Virus record (IMG/VR): IMGVR_UViG_3300008113_000556
Span: 1-24,725 of that record
Length of the DNA: 24,725 nucleotides
From: a virus
Strand: one strand, 5' to 3'
Part shown: positions 15,146 to 23,792 of the stretch, in pieces
How the letters are laid out: the number at the start of each line of letters is the position of its first letter
How positions within the stretch are numbered: position 1 is the first letter of the stretch
Position numbers and translations under genes: made by a program
The notes under the pieces: model-generated
Seen by the model: only the letters and a program-made list of their open reading frames with translations
Told to the model about the DNA's origin: nothing
Databases searched by the model: none

Positions 15146-15922
15146 ATGCCAAGAAGAAAACCCAAAACACCCAATTTATCAAAGGAGCAAGAGCTTAACC
15201 TTAAGGATAGGCTTGATAGTATAATCCTAGCAGACGAGATGCTTTCTGGTCTGAGTACTCCAGATATACCAACGATTAAGCCACACAGAGAACTTAAGGT
15301 TGATGCTGTAAAGAGCGAGGTTGAAATGGAAGCTAGAGCTATACTAGATTCGCTATCCAAGTTCTACAATGATATGGAGAACGTCTCAGAAGATTCCTAC
15401 ATCAAGCACAAGCAAAAAATAGATGCGATGAGCATCTCCACTATGGCTTTTCAAATAAGAACTGCTCAACATGCTATAGCCAAACTTATAGAAGAAATAG
15501 ACTCTGGTAGAGTAGAACCTAGACTTTTTGAGGTTCTAGCACAATTACAAAATCAAGTTATGCAAATGCCAAAGAATTTTTCTTCCTATATGACACAGAT
15601 GGAAAAAAACTATAAGCAACTAAAATCTGAATCTGAAGAAATAAAAAGAGGAGGCGGAGATCTTCAATTTGACGAGAACGGAAATATAATACAGTCCAAA
15701 GAGAACGAGGATCTATTAAAAGCTAGAGGAACTAGAAGCTTAATGGAAAACCTACAAAACGTTATGAAAAACGGAAATCTCGTTAAAGACGCGGAGATAG
15801 TTAAGAACAATCCTCCTGATGACAGTCTCATAAATCCACGAACTAAATTTGGTGGAACATCAGACCTTTTAGGTGGCGATGACGATATGGATTTTGAAAT
15901 TGAGGACGATATATTTGAATAA
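15146..15922 (+). CDS. 16: Small terminase subunit-like protein (T4 gp16 type)
   Basis: A 258-residue, highly helical protein directly upstream of gp17. Basic N-terminus (MPRRKPKTP), then helices, a central segment MAFQIRTAQHAIAKLIEEID followed by PRLFEVLAQLQNQVMQMPKNF (about 120-145), and an acidic C-terminal tail (GGDDDMDFEIEDDIFE). The central R/P-x-x-F/Y-E-V-L/A-x-Q-L pattern and coiled-coil content are typical of T4-type gp16, which forms a ring that selects DNA and regulates gp17. T4 gp16 is shorter (164 residues). The identification relies mainly on context plus this pattern. The gp17 start follows within two bases. Confidence 0.7.
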   Translation: MPRRKPKTPNLSKEQELNLKDRLDSIILADEMLSGLSTPDIPTIKPHRELKVDAVKSEVEMEARAILDSLSKFYNDMENVSEDSYIKHKQKIDAMSISTMAFQIRTAQHAIAKLIEEIDSGRVEPRLFEVLAQLQNQVMQMPKNFSSYMTQMEKNYKQLKSESEEIKRGGGDLQFDENGNIIQSKENEDLLKARGTRSLMENLQNVMKNGNLVKDAEIVKNNPPDDSLINPRTKFGGTSDLLGGDDDMDFEIEDDIFE

Positions 15923-15924
15923 TT

Positions 15925-17730
15925 ATGAATGTCAAAGACGAAAGATCAAGTAATTTCTGGTCTACAGCTAAGGTTGACAAGCTAATATACGATGCGGAAG
16001 AAAATGGTGTCGATTATAAAGATGTAGACAATCCCTTTCACGAAAACGATCCTGAGCTGAGGAAAGGAAATATCCTATTCGAATACACCGAATGGGAATT
16101 GGAAGAAATTAAAAAATGCGCGGAGGATGTTGTTTATTTTGCTGACAATTACTGTCACGTAATGACTGATGAAGGAATTAGGCAAATAAAACTTAGGGAC
16201 TATCAGATACAGATTCTCAATCAGTACCAACACCACAGAAAAAATGTTTTTGTGTCCCCTAGACAATCTGGCAAAACTATTACATCATCAATATTTCTTT
16301 TGTGGTACCTGCTCTTTAATTTTGAAAAAAATGCCATGATTATGGCAAACATTGGCGACACTGCTGCGGAATTAATGGACAAGATCAAGGTTATCATGAA
16401 GGGTTTACCATTCTTTTTAAAACCAGGATTGGTTGTTTATAATGTAATGACAATGAAGTATGATAACGGGTGTAGAATAATGGCCAAGACGACGACTAAA
16501 ACATCCTCTATCGGTTATACTATTCACATGTTATACATGGATGAGTTTGCTCACATTAACCCAAACTTCATCAACCAGTTCTTTAAATCTGTTTATCCCA
16601 CTATCTCTTCGTCACAGATAGCTAGAGTTATTATTACATCTACTCCTAACGGAATGAATAAATTCTGGGAAATTTACAAAGGAGCTATAGAAGGAGAAAA
16701 CGAATTCAATCCAATTAGGGTTGAATGGTGGCAAGTACCAGGAAGGGACGAAGAATGGAAGAGAAAAGAAATAGCAGCTCTAGGATCAGAAGAGGATTTT
16801 AACCAAGAATATGGGTGTCAGTTCTTATCATCATCTAGACTTCTTTTAGATTCTAACACATTAAAAAGATTAAAAAATACTGAAGAGCAATTTATCTTCC
16901 ACGAATTATGGCCTTTTGAAAAAAGTCCGATCGATTACTCAGGTCTTCTGTGGCACCCTAAATTTGATCCAGCATCGGTATTTGAAAAAGATGGACAAAA
17001 ATTTTATATCTCTATAGACACTGCCAGCGGAGGCGGGGGAGATTATTCGGTAGCCAATATATTTAAGGTTGCTCCAATGCCCAGCAACGTTATAAAAAAT
17101 AAAAGATTTTTTGAAGACGAAAGCGATTTCTTTTGTCTTTTACAGGTGGGAATATTTAGATCTAACAACATTGAAATAGATGAGTTTAAGGCTTTTCTTG
17201 AAATCCTAATAACAGGTGTTCTTGGAGTCGATAATGCGAGAATAGTTCTTGAATTAGATCACAAAGGTGAAATGCTAATGGACAAACTAATGGATTGTGA
17301 AGACTTCTTTGATGAGATGTTTGTTTATACTAAACACTCAGAAGCAAGTACTAAATTAAAACCAGGGGTTAAGCTAACTGTTAAAAACAAGGAAAAATTT
17401 TGCTACGACTTAAAAATAAATGCTAGAGGATTTAAAATTATTCCATCAAACAAGAACGGAATACACGAACTAGCTAACTTTGGTATAAATCCAAATGGGA
17501 GTTTTTCGAGCCAAATAGGGAAAGATGATGAAGCCATGACCCTAGTTAATTTAAACTGTGTTTTTGATAATGGAGATTTCCAAGAGACTGTCATGGATCT
17601 GTATGATATAATACCTGAAAAGTTTAGAAAACTCATAGAAGAAAGACTTTCTGAAAACAACGAAGCAGCACAAAACAAAACTAGTGATCTATCAAACTAT
17701 ACTTTCTTAAACGGACTCCTTGATTCTTGA
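15925..17730 (+). CDS. 17: Terminase large subunit, DNA-packaging motor (T4 gp17 type)
   Basis: A 601-residue packaging ATPase and nuclease, near T4 gp17 length (610). Seen: the Q-motif region RDYQIQILNQY (91-101), Walker A SPRQSGKT (111-118), Walker B MLYMDEFAH (Asp206, Glu207), coupling motif ITSTPNG (237-243), and the RNase H-like nuclease domain with ISIDTASGGGGD (Asp365) and VLELDHKG (Asp445). It translocates DNA into the prohead and makes headful cuts. It lies immediately downstream of gp16 and 70 bases upstream of gp18. Confidence 0.96.
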   Translation: MNVKDERSSNFWSTAKVDKLIYDAEENGVDYKDVDNPFHENDPELRKGNILFEYTEWELEEIKKCAEDVVYFADNYCHVMTDEGIRQIKLRDYQIQILNQYQHHRKNVFVSPRQSGKTITSSIFLLWYLLFNFEKNAMIMANIGDTAAELMDKIKVIMKGLPFFLKPGLVVYNVMTMKYDNGCRIMAKTTTKTSSIGYTIHMLYMDEFAHINPNFINQFFKSVYPTISSSQIARVIITSTPNGMNKFWEIYKGAIEGENEFNPIRVEWWQVPGRDEEWKRKEIAALGSEEDFNQEYGCQFLSSSRLLLDSNTLKRLKNTEEQFIFHELWPFEKSPIDYSGLLWHPKFDPASVFEKDGQKFYISIDTASGGGGDYSVANIFKVAPMPSNVIKNKRFFEDESDFFCLLQVGIFRSNNIEIDEFKAFLEILITGVLGVDNARIVLELDHKGEMLMDKLMDCEDFFDEMFVYTKHSEASTKLKPGVKLTVKNKEKFCYDLKINARGFKIIPSNKNGIHELANFGINPNGSFSSQIGKDDEAMTLVNLNCVFDNGDFQETVMDLYDIIPEKFRKLIEERLSENNEAAQNKTSDLSNYTFLNGLLDS

Positions 17731-17782
17731 GAGAAGAATGATATATACATAGAAAAAGAAGTAAGAGGCTATCTTCTTAAAA

Positions 17783-17790
17783 TATAAATA
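17783..17790 (+). promoter_or_regulatory. T4-type late promoter upstream of gp18
   Basis: TATAAATA is an exact match to the T4 late -10 consensus and lies in the only sizeable gap of the packaging/tail run. ATG 17801 follows after ten A-rich bases. By T4 spacing the leader would be only about five bases. Strong independent expression of the abundant sheath protein fits. Confidence 0.7.
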
Positions 17791-17800
17791 AAAACTAAAA

Positions 17801-20800
17801 ATGGCAAAACAAGTCAAACTTGATTTATCCCAATTTAAAGCATCTGGTGTTTATACTCTGGAATTTGATGCTAGTGAGAATATTATTATAAACCCATCTA
17901 CGATTAGATTGGTAGTGGGATATTCCACAATCGGTCCTTTTAATACACCAGTTTATTGTCCGGATATAACAACATTCCAGTCTGTATTTGGAGATATAGA
18001 CAAGGCTATGGAAAAGAAAGGATCTTTCTTCCACAGATCTTCACTAGTGTGTTTACAAAGTGGACCTATCTTTGCTCTTAATTTAAGATTATTAAATAAT
18101 TCAGTAGACGTGAATGGTGATCCTGACTATGCGGCAGGAGCAGATGTTGCTAGATATAGAGCATTCTCTATGGATACTGAGGAACAAAATGGTTCAAATG
18201 CTACTGGTGGATATTCAGACCCTCTTACTAAACAAGATAAATTATTATCTTCGTACTATAACAAAGAGAAATTCTGGTTCCCAGATACTACATATTTGTT
18301 AGCTACAGAGGACACATCAGGAGCTCAACCAGATTCAAGAAAGTTATTTAGTATAGTTAATCTTGGACAAAATCCAGTTAGTATTATAGTTAGAAAATCT
18401 CTTGACTCTAGATTTCCTTTAAAAGGATTTGATATTACAGCAAGAGAATACTTTGGTGCTGATAATGTTCCGTCTTATATGAATCAATACGATTATCTTT
18501 CAGATTGGTTTATCGATGTTATTGCAGTAAGTGGAAATTGGACAGACTATCAAGCTTTAGCTAATGACCCTGTTTACAGCGCATATTTTACATCTAAAGG
18601 ATTTATTAAGTCTCAGATAGACAATTTCTTATCTTTGGATGGAGTTAATATCGTACTAACAACAACAGGTACAATTATTCCTAACTTCACCGACCAAAAT
18701 GGTACTTTAAGATACATTCAAACACTTATTAACAATCAGACAGCTACTACAGGTATCTTCTGTGCAGTTAATGAAGAGGCTTTGGATGATCTAGTAGATA
18801 ACTCTTCAGTATTTGACTTAGTTGGTCACCACTTAGTTGATGAGATAGGTAATGATTCAGATATAACTGCTGTACCAAAAAATCTTAACTTCTTATCATA
18901 TAGCCAAAATTTATTTGCAGACTACACTTACTATAAAAATATAGACGGTGCAACAGGTGGTACTGAGCTAGAAGACAACGTTTCTCCCTCTAACCCAGGT
19001 ATGGACATATTACCAGAAACAGGAACTTTACTTCTAGATACACTATACAATGCAACAGGTGATGCTGGTATACCAACCTCACTTTGGGATACTTATAGTC
19101 CTTCTGCAAGAGATGGTGGTGCTATTTACATAGACACAAAGTTCATATCTCCTACGTTACATGATGATCAGGTAACAGCTTTAGATGATTTCGTATCTGT
19201 TTCAACTACTGCTCCAGCAGATAGATGGGTATTAGGTAAAGTAACTTCTAACCTTCCTACACCAGGATATCTTGGATTTTATGAGGGAGATCTAGTTAAA
19301 CTAAGAATAGTAGAAGCTAAAAATATTACAAATTCAACTCTTCCTGTTGGGCTTAGAGCACAGCTTAGACTAAGATTAAAACATCCTTTAGTTGGATCTA
19401 CTGCTGCTACAACTTATGTTGAACCTTATGATATTACAAATAAAAGTACTGCGGCTGCTTATCAAATAGGCAATCCAGACTATTTTGATAATGATGATGT
19501 TTACTTCTCTCCCGATATTCCGGTAGGAACTGATTCTTACTTAGCTTATGAAAACTCTGAAATGTACAGAGACTGGGTTAAAGGAAACATCGGAGATGGT
19601 GACGTTGATTGGAAAGACGATTCTGGTTCATTACTACAGTATTTGAAATTTGAAGTTAATGTCGACAGAGATGGATACAACATCCTAGTTTGTAGAGCGT
19701 ATGGCGACGACACATTTACAACACCTGAAGTTATCTCTACTTGGGACACAACTTACATAAGTTCTCTTCCTGTAGGTACTAACCTAACTTCAGGCGAAAG
19801 CTTTAATATCGTATCTACTGCAGGTAATGTAAGCGACTATGTAGATATTATAACTCAATTACAGCCTAATGTTATCGAGCTATCTACTGCAGTTGCCAAC
19901 TCATCAGCAATAAAAGTTGGAGATCTACTTGTATCTACCGATGTTCAGATCTATGATAACCCATTAACTGAAAATCTTCAGTCAAGATTAACGAGAGTTT
20001 TAGAAGTTAAAACAGTAGCTTCTGCAACATCTCCTGGGGTTTACACAGTACAGGTTAAAACAGAAAGACCTATTCAACTTTACCCTGGTGTAACAACAAG
20101 AGTTTGGAAATTTAAAAACATCCAAGAGTTTGTTAAGACATTTAATTTCACATATCTTCCTGGAGCAGATATCAAGGCAGCTTCTATGCCTAATGGTACT
20201 GATACAAGGATGAACGATATATTAGACGTTCTTACCGACACTAATCTTGCTAGAACATTAGCTGATACTGACGTAATTACTTTCAGATACATCATTGACA
20301 CATTTGATGGAGGTATACAGCCAAACTGTAAATATCAACTTACTAGACTTGCTAAGAACAGACAAAAATGTTTAGCAATCTGTAACCTTCCTTCAATGAA
20401 GAAATTTGCTGATTCTACAGATCCTAGATTTACTTCTGCTCCTACTGCAACTGATCCTGCTCCACTTTTACAAGCTAGATACATTGCAGACGGAGGTAAC
20501 TTAAGTTTAAATCCTTCATTTACATTCTCTTTACCTGATGAAGATCTTGGAGCTAAATTCTCTGGATTCTTTGCTCCTTTCTTAACCATTAGAGAGAACA
20601 ATAAGAACTTGAATGTTCCACCAGCAGCTTACGTTTCAAATAACTTTATTCGTAAGTTTATCACAGGTGAACCTTATTCAATAGTAGCAGGACTTAAGAG
20701 AGGTATTATCTCAGCTAGTAACTTAGTAGGATTAGAATATGACTTTGATATTCAAGACAGAGAATACTTAGAGCCATTTGGAATTAACCCTATTATTAGA

Positions 20801-21202
20801 AAAAGAGGTGTTGGTATTGTTATCTACGGTAACCAAACAAGCTACCAAAGAACAAACTCTGCGTTTAACAACCTACACGTTAGAGACCTTCTAATTACTG
20901 TTGAAAGCGCAATTGAGGATATTCTTTCTAACTATGTGTTTGATTTCAACGAAGATAACGTTAGACTTGAAATTAAAACATTAGTAGATAATTACTTATC
21001 TGGAGTAAGATCTGTTGGAGGCGTTTACAACTACTTAACTATCATGGACTCTTCTAATAATACCCCTGCAATCATCGATCAAAATATCGGTATAATTGAT
21101 GTTATCATCGAACCTGCAAGAGGTATTCACAAGTTCATTAATAGAATGACAGTTACTAGAACAGGAGGTATATCTTCCGGAGGATTTATACAATTCAGCT
21201 AA
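17801..21202 (+). CDS. 18: Contractile tail sheath protein (T4 gp18 type), enlarged
   Basis: A 1133-residue protein. The N-terminus (about 20-100: VRLVVG-like strand, GPFNTPVYCPDITTFQSVFG) and the C-terminal 170 residues (GINPIIRKRGVGIVIYGNQT, AFNNLHVRDLLITVE, ending IDVIIEPARGIHKFINRMTVTRTGG) have the conserved sheath core pattern that builds the contractile lattice. T4 gp18 has 659 residues, so the middle (about 120-850) contains large insertions, probably domains facing outward from the sheath. There are no frame disruptions. It is followed by the tail-tube genes in T4 order, preceded by a consensus late promoter, and has an A-rich leader without Shine-Dalgarno. Confidence 0.9.
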   Translation: MAKQVKLDLSQFKASGVYTLEFDASENIIINPSTIRLVVGYSTIGPFNTPVYCPDITTFQSVFGDIDKAMEKKGSFFHRSSLVCLQSGPIFALNLRLLNNSVDVNGDPDYAAGADVARYRAFSMDTEEQNGSNATGGYSDPLTKQDKLLSSYYNKEKFWFPDTTYLLATEDTSGAQPDSRKLFSIVNLGQNPVSIIVRKSLDSRFPLKGFDITAREYFGADNVPSYMNQYDYLSDWFIDVIAVSGNWTDYQALANDPVYSAYFTSKGFIKSQIDNFLSLDGVNIVLTTTGTIIPNFTDQNGTLRYIQTLINNQTATTGIFCAVNEEALDDLVDNSSVFDLVGHHLVDEIGNDSDITAVPKNLNFLSYSQNLFADYTYYKNIDGATGGTELEDNVSPSNPGMDILPETGTLLLDTLYNATGDAGIPTSLWDTYSPSARDGGAIYIDTKFISPTLHDDQVTALDDFVSVSTTAPADRWVLGKVTSNLPTPGYLGFYEGDLVKLRIVEAKNITNSTLPVGLRAQLRLRLKHPLVGSTAATTYVEPYDITNKSTAAAYQIGNPDYFDNDDVYFSPDIPVGTDSYLAYENSEMYRDWVKGNIGDGDVDWKDDSGSLLQYLKFEVNVDRDGYNILVCRAYGDDTFTTPEVISTWDTTYISSLPVGTNLTSGESFNIVSTAGNVSDYVDIITQLQPNVIELSTAVANSSAIKVGDLLVSTDVQIYDNPLTENLQSRLTRVLEVKTVASATSPGVYTVQVKTERPIQLYPGVTTRVWKFKNIQEFVKTFNFTYLPGADIKAASMPNGTDTRMNDILDVLTDTNLARTLADTDVITFRYIIDTFDGGIQPNCKYQLTRLAKNRQKCLAICNLPSMKKFADSTDPRFTSAPTATDPAPLLQARYIADGGNLSLNPSFTFSLPDEDLGAKFSGFFAPFLTIRENNKNLNVPPAAYVSNNFIRKFITGEPYSIVAGLKRGIISASNLVGLEYDFDIQDREYLEPFGINPIIRKRGVGIVIYGNQTSYQRTNSAFNNLHVRDLLITVESAIEDILSNYVFDFNEDNVRLEIKTLVDNYLSGVRSVGGVYNYLTIMDSSNNTPAIIDQNIGIIDVIIEPARGIHKFINRMTVTRTGGISSGGFIQFS

Positions 21203-21231
21203 TGAATTTGAGTACAATTCTCTAAGGTAAA

Positions 21232-21241
21232 TATATAAAAT
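21232..21241 (+). promoter_or_regulatory. Late-type promoter box upstream of the first gp19
   Basis: TATATAAAAT ends six bases before ATG 21248, in a 45-base gap after gp18. It matches the box of the minus-strand gene starting at 3410 and that of the 11323 gene. Confidence 0.55.
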
Positions 21242-21247
21242 AAAAAC

Positions 21248-21820
21248 ATGGCGGGATTACCACATTATACGAGTTCTAAGGCTTCGGTTAATAAGTACGA
21301 ACCTATTTTCCTCAACCAGTTTGAGGTTACTATTACTCCACCTACTGCTATCCCTGTGCAAGCAGGGAACCCAGGTGCTGCTAATATATTATTGGAACAA
21401 GTAACTAGAGTATCTGGTCTACAAGTTGATCAAAATGCTGGGGAGATTACTCAACAGTATAAGTTCGCTAAAAGATACTACTCTGGTGCTGCTCCACAAA
21501 GAACAGGTTTAGATGTTGACATAGAATTTGAAATAAACCTTAACGAGAACAATTCGATGTATGTTTTTAAAACATTACGTCAGTGGTCAGATTTAATTTA
21601 CAATCCTCTTACTGGAGCGATGGGGCTTAAAAAAGATTACACAGGAAACATTCTTATTAACGTTTTCAATAAGCAGGGCGATATTTTTAGAAAGATAAAT
21701 CTAAGAGATTGCTTTCCTATGACACCAATCCCAGAAATGGCATTAAATTATACCCAGACTTCAATATACAAATTGAACCTAACTTGGGCAGTTGATTATT
21801 TCGACGACATATTTATATAA
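21248..21820 (+). CDS. 19: Tail tube protein (T4 gp19 type), copy 1
   Basis: A 190-residue protein beginning MAGLPHYTSSKAS, with NQFEVTITPP, a central VSGLQVD and the characteristic late-half pattern FKTLRQWSDLIYNPLTG, GNILINVFNKQGDIFRKI, then DCFPMTPIPEMALNY and a closing LNLTWAVDYFDDIFI strand. This is the gp19/VgrG-like tube fold that stacks as hexamers inside the sheath. T4 gp19 has 163 residues. It follows gp18, as in T4. The downstream copy is clearly paralogous, with identical or near-identical residues over long segments. Confidence 0.88.
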   Translation: MAGLPHYTSSKASVNKYEPIFLNQFEVTITPPTAIPVQAGNPGAANILLEQVTRVSGLQVDQNAGEITQQYKFAKRYYSGAAPQRTGLDVDIEFEINLNENNSMYVFKTLRQWSDLIYNPLTGAMGLKKDYTGNILINVFNKQGDIFRKINLRDCFPMTPIPEMALNYTQTSIYKLNLTWAVDYFDDIFI

Positions 21821-21830
21821 AAAATAGAAA

Positions 21831-22409
21831 ATGGCAGGATTACCACATTTTACAGCATCAAAGGCAGCAGTACAATTATACGAACCGGTATATCTTAACC
21901 AGTTTGAAGTTATTATACAGCCACCAGCTGGGGTTGCTTTAGAGCAAGGTAACGGAGGAAGAACGCTCTTAGTAGAGAACGTGCTTTCCGTTTCAGGTTT
22001 ATCAGTAGATAAAAACCCAGGTATAGCGGAGCAAAGATATAAATTTGCTAGAAGAAGATATGCTGCTGGTGCAGTTGATGACACTGGTATTAAGGTAAGA
22101 ATTGAATTTGAAACAAACCTTAATGATAACAACAGTAACTACGTATTTAAAGCATTAAGACAATGGTCAGATTTAATTTACAATCCATTAACTGGTGCCA
22201 CTGGTATTAAATCAACTTATGCAGGAGGAACATACATACTTGTCTCTATCTTTAATAAGCAGGGAGACGTATTTAGAAGAATTAAGTTAGTAAATTGTTT
22301 CCCAGTGGATCAGATCAAGGCATTAGACCTTGATTATACCAACGGTACTACTCCTTATAAAATACCTTTATCTTTTAGAGCGGACTACTTCGAAGACGTT
22401 TTTAACTAA
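21831..22409 (+). CDS. 19: Tail tube protein (T4 gp19 type), copy 2
   Basis: A 192-residue paralogue ten bases downstream of copy 1. Shared landmarks: MAGLPH-[YF]-T, LNQFEV, ALRQWSDLIYNPLTGA, FNKQGDVFRRI, NCFPVDQI and ADYFEDVF. Differences concentrate in the first third and the GRTLLVEN / AGAVDDTG loops, so subunit contacts or lumen residues may differ. Either the two mix in one tube, or one copy makes a special segment such as the baseplate-proximal or terminal ring. The leader AAAATAGAAA follows a TATATAAAAAAT stretch overlapping the stop of copy 1, which may be an extra promoter. Confidence 0.87.
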   Translation: MAGLPHFTASKAAVQLYEPVYLNQFEVIIQPPAGVALEQGNGGRTLLVENVLSVSGLSVDKNPGIAEQRYKFARRRYAAGAVDDTGIKVRIEFETNLNDNNSNYVFKALRQWSDLIYNPLTGATGIKSTYAGGTYILVSIFNKQGDVFRRIKLVNCFPVDQIKALDLDYTNGTTPYKIPLSFRADYFEDVFN

Positions 22410-22429
22410 TTTTATTTTTGTCAATATAT

Positions 22430-22461
22430 AAATGGAGGCTCAACAAAGTCTCCATTTTTTG
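22430..22461 (+). terminator. Rho-independent terminator after the tail-tube genes
   Basis: AAATGGAGGC (22430-22439) pairs with GTCTCCATTT (22448-22457) as a 10-bp stem with one G-T pair and an 8-base loop, followed by a T-run (22455-22460). A TATAAATG string overlaps its 5' arm and is probably part of the hairpin flank rather than a promoter. Confidence 0.82.
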
Positions 22462-22511
22462 TTTTTGGTTAAAACTAAAAATGTTAAATTAAAATAATAT
22501 GGACGACGATT

Positions 22512-22727
22512 GTGAATCAGAAAAACAGAACAAGAACGGCTTCAGTATGTTTAGTTTTAGCAACTTTCTTCAATCCCTTCGGATTCGATATCCTTTTTGC
22601 AACAATAATGAAATGGACAAATTCCTATTGGCATACAGTAGCAATTTTTTACTTCCTTTCGGGTGTTTTCTTTGGGCTTTATTTCTTTTTGTCATTAAAT
22701 AAGAAACTAAAATCGAAAGATCAGTAA
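22512..22727 (+). CDS. Small two-pass membrane protein, GTG start
   Basis: A 71-residue protein, VNQKNRTRTASVCLVLATFF..., with two hydrophobic segments (about 11-31 and 42-61), a positive N-terminus and a positive C-terminus (KKLKSKDQ). The frame has no ATG before GTG 22512. An overlapping frame from ATG 22499 also encodes a hydrophobic tail but has poorer coding content (Cys/Asn/Phe-rich). If one T of GATTGTG is an insertion error, the two would join as MDDDVNQK.... Its place between tail tube and gp26 has no T4 counterpart I recognise. Function unknown; a small inner-membrane peptide. Confidence 0.55.
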   Translation: MNQKNRTRTASVCLVLATFFNPFGFDILFATIMKWTNSYWHTVAIFYFLSGVFFGLYFFLSLNKKLKSKDQ

Positions 22728-22748
22728 AATGAGATATAAGAAAAGATT

Positions 22749-23792
22749 ATGGCAGAAAATCCAGATGATGAACTATTAAGACAGCTACAACAAAGAGAGT
22801 CAGCTTCTAAATTTGAGTATGATAATGATCCAGATGTTAATAATTATCAAATACCATCATGGATCGCTAACGAAGCAAATCAACCCAATCCTACACAGGG
22901 TGCTGGAGCTCCTCAGCAATCCAATAATTTAGGAAAGGTTAACGTTTCTAGAACACCACTAGGAATGGAAAACGAATGGAAAAATATACCGGTTGAGAAT
23001 TTACCTTCTAAAGGATTTGGATATCCCCCAGGATTTGAAATTGCTATAAAAGCAGCAGAAGTTAGAGAAATAAGACAGTTTTCAACAGTTGATGAGAATG
23101 ATAGGATAGATCTTGACGACAAACTAAATTCTATTCTTTCTAAGTGTATGAAGATAAGATGGAACGGAGGATTCTTAGAATCATTTGATCTTTGGTATGA
23201 GGATAGGTTTTATATTATAATGTCAATTAGGGACGTTACCTTTATACGAGGGGAGAATAAAATATTATTACCCGTAACAAAAAATTGCACTAAAACGGAA
23301 TGCAACGTTCCGGATATGATAGAACTTAGATCCAATCTACTAGATAGTTTTATCGTGGATCCTGAGATTCTTAAAAGATATAGCACAGAATCATATTCAT
23401 TTAAATTCATACCTAAAGACGGTACATCTTCACTAGATCTTTATATACCAACTGTCGGGGTTACTACTATTTGTAGAAAAATCATAGCAGATAAAAGAAG
23501 AAAGGGTAAAAAATTCGACGAGAGTTTTGCTAAAGTTGCAACTTTTATAATTCCTGATTGGCGAGGATTAGATGAAGCCTTATACGATCAGTATGAGCGA
23601 GCTTCCTTAGACTGGACTCCAGTTCAATTTTCTATAGCAGATCAAGTAACGGAGAAGATAAACTTTGCAACAAAATCTAGAATTTATACTAAATGTGAGA
23701 GCTGTGAGGGGGAGGTCACAGCTGATATATCATTTCCCGGAGGGTATAGATCTCTTTTCGTTATTTCAGATATCTTTAGCCAATTACTTTGA
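22749..23792 (+). CDS. 26: gp26-like baseplate hub / tail assembly protein (possible chaperone)
   Basis: A 347-residue protein. Residues 1-80 are Gln/Pro/Asn-rich and probably disordered. The T4_baseplate (gp26) family pattern follows: NLPSKGFGYPPGFEIAIKAA (84-103), EVREIRQFSTVDE, DKLNSILSKCMKIRW, and RFYIIMSIRDVTF. A C-terminal zinc-finger-like CESC (316-319) precedes ISFPGGYRSLF. T4 gp26 has 208 residues. The gene ends in CTT TGA (23787-23792), and an in-phase +1 frame continues for 60 codons without a credible start, so part of the product may be extended by +1 frameshifting. Position between tail tube and a possible tape-measure gene matches tail-assembly-chaperone genes of other phages. 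Confidence 0.75.
   Translation: MAENPDDELLRQLQQRESASKFEYDNDPDVNNYQIPSWIANEANQPNPTQGAGAPQQSNNLGKVNVSRTPLGMENEWKNIPVENLPSKGFGYPPGFEIAIKAAEVREIRQFSTVDENDRIDLDDKLNSILSKCMKIRWNGGFLESFDLWYEDRFYIIMSIRDVTFIRGENKILLPVTKNCTKTECNVPDMIELRSNLLDSFIVDPEILKRYSTESYSFKFIPKDGTSSLDLYIPTVGVTTICRKIIADKRRKGKKFDESFAKVATFIIPDWRGLDEALYDQYERASLDWTPVQFSIADQVTEKINFATKSRIYTKCESCEGEVTADISFPGGYRSLFVISDIFSQLL
23787..23792 (+). promoter_or_regulatory. Candidate +1 programmed frameshift site CTT TGA
   Basis: The gp26-like frame ends with the codons CTT TGA. This is the shift site of the bacterial prfB gene, where tRNA-Leu slips +1 at a weak UGA. A +1 shift here reads CTT-GAT-ATT-AAG and enters the frame that ends at 23970. 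There is no SD-like stimulator three bases upstream as in prfB of E. coli. An alternative is one extra T in the TTT run. Confidence 0.5.

Noticed and set aside
17731-17800. Hairpin AAGAAG...CTTCTT as a terminator after gp17
   Set aside because: Only six weak base pairs with an 11-base loop and no T-run after it. The gap is better explained by the late promoter.
22426-22433. TATAAATG as a late promoter before the membrane-peptide gene
   Set aside because: It overlaps the 5' arm of a strong terminator and lies about 80 bases from the start, unlike the close spacing of the other boxes.
22499-22702. ATG-started frame encoding a hydrophobic 67-residue peptide
   Set aside because: It overlaps the GTG-started 71-residue membrane protein in another frame. 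The latter has more natural membrane-protein sequence and a charged end. The ATG might only be relevant if a base is inserted in GATTGTG.
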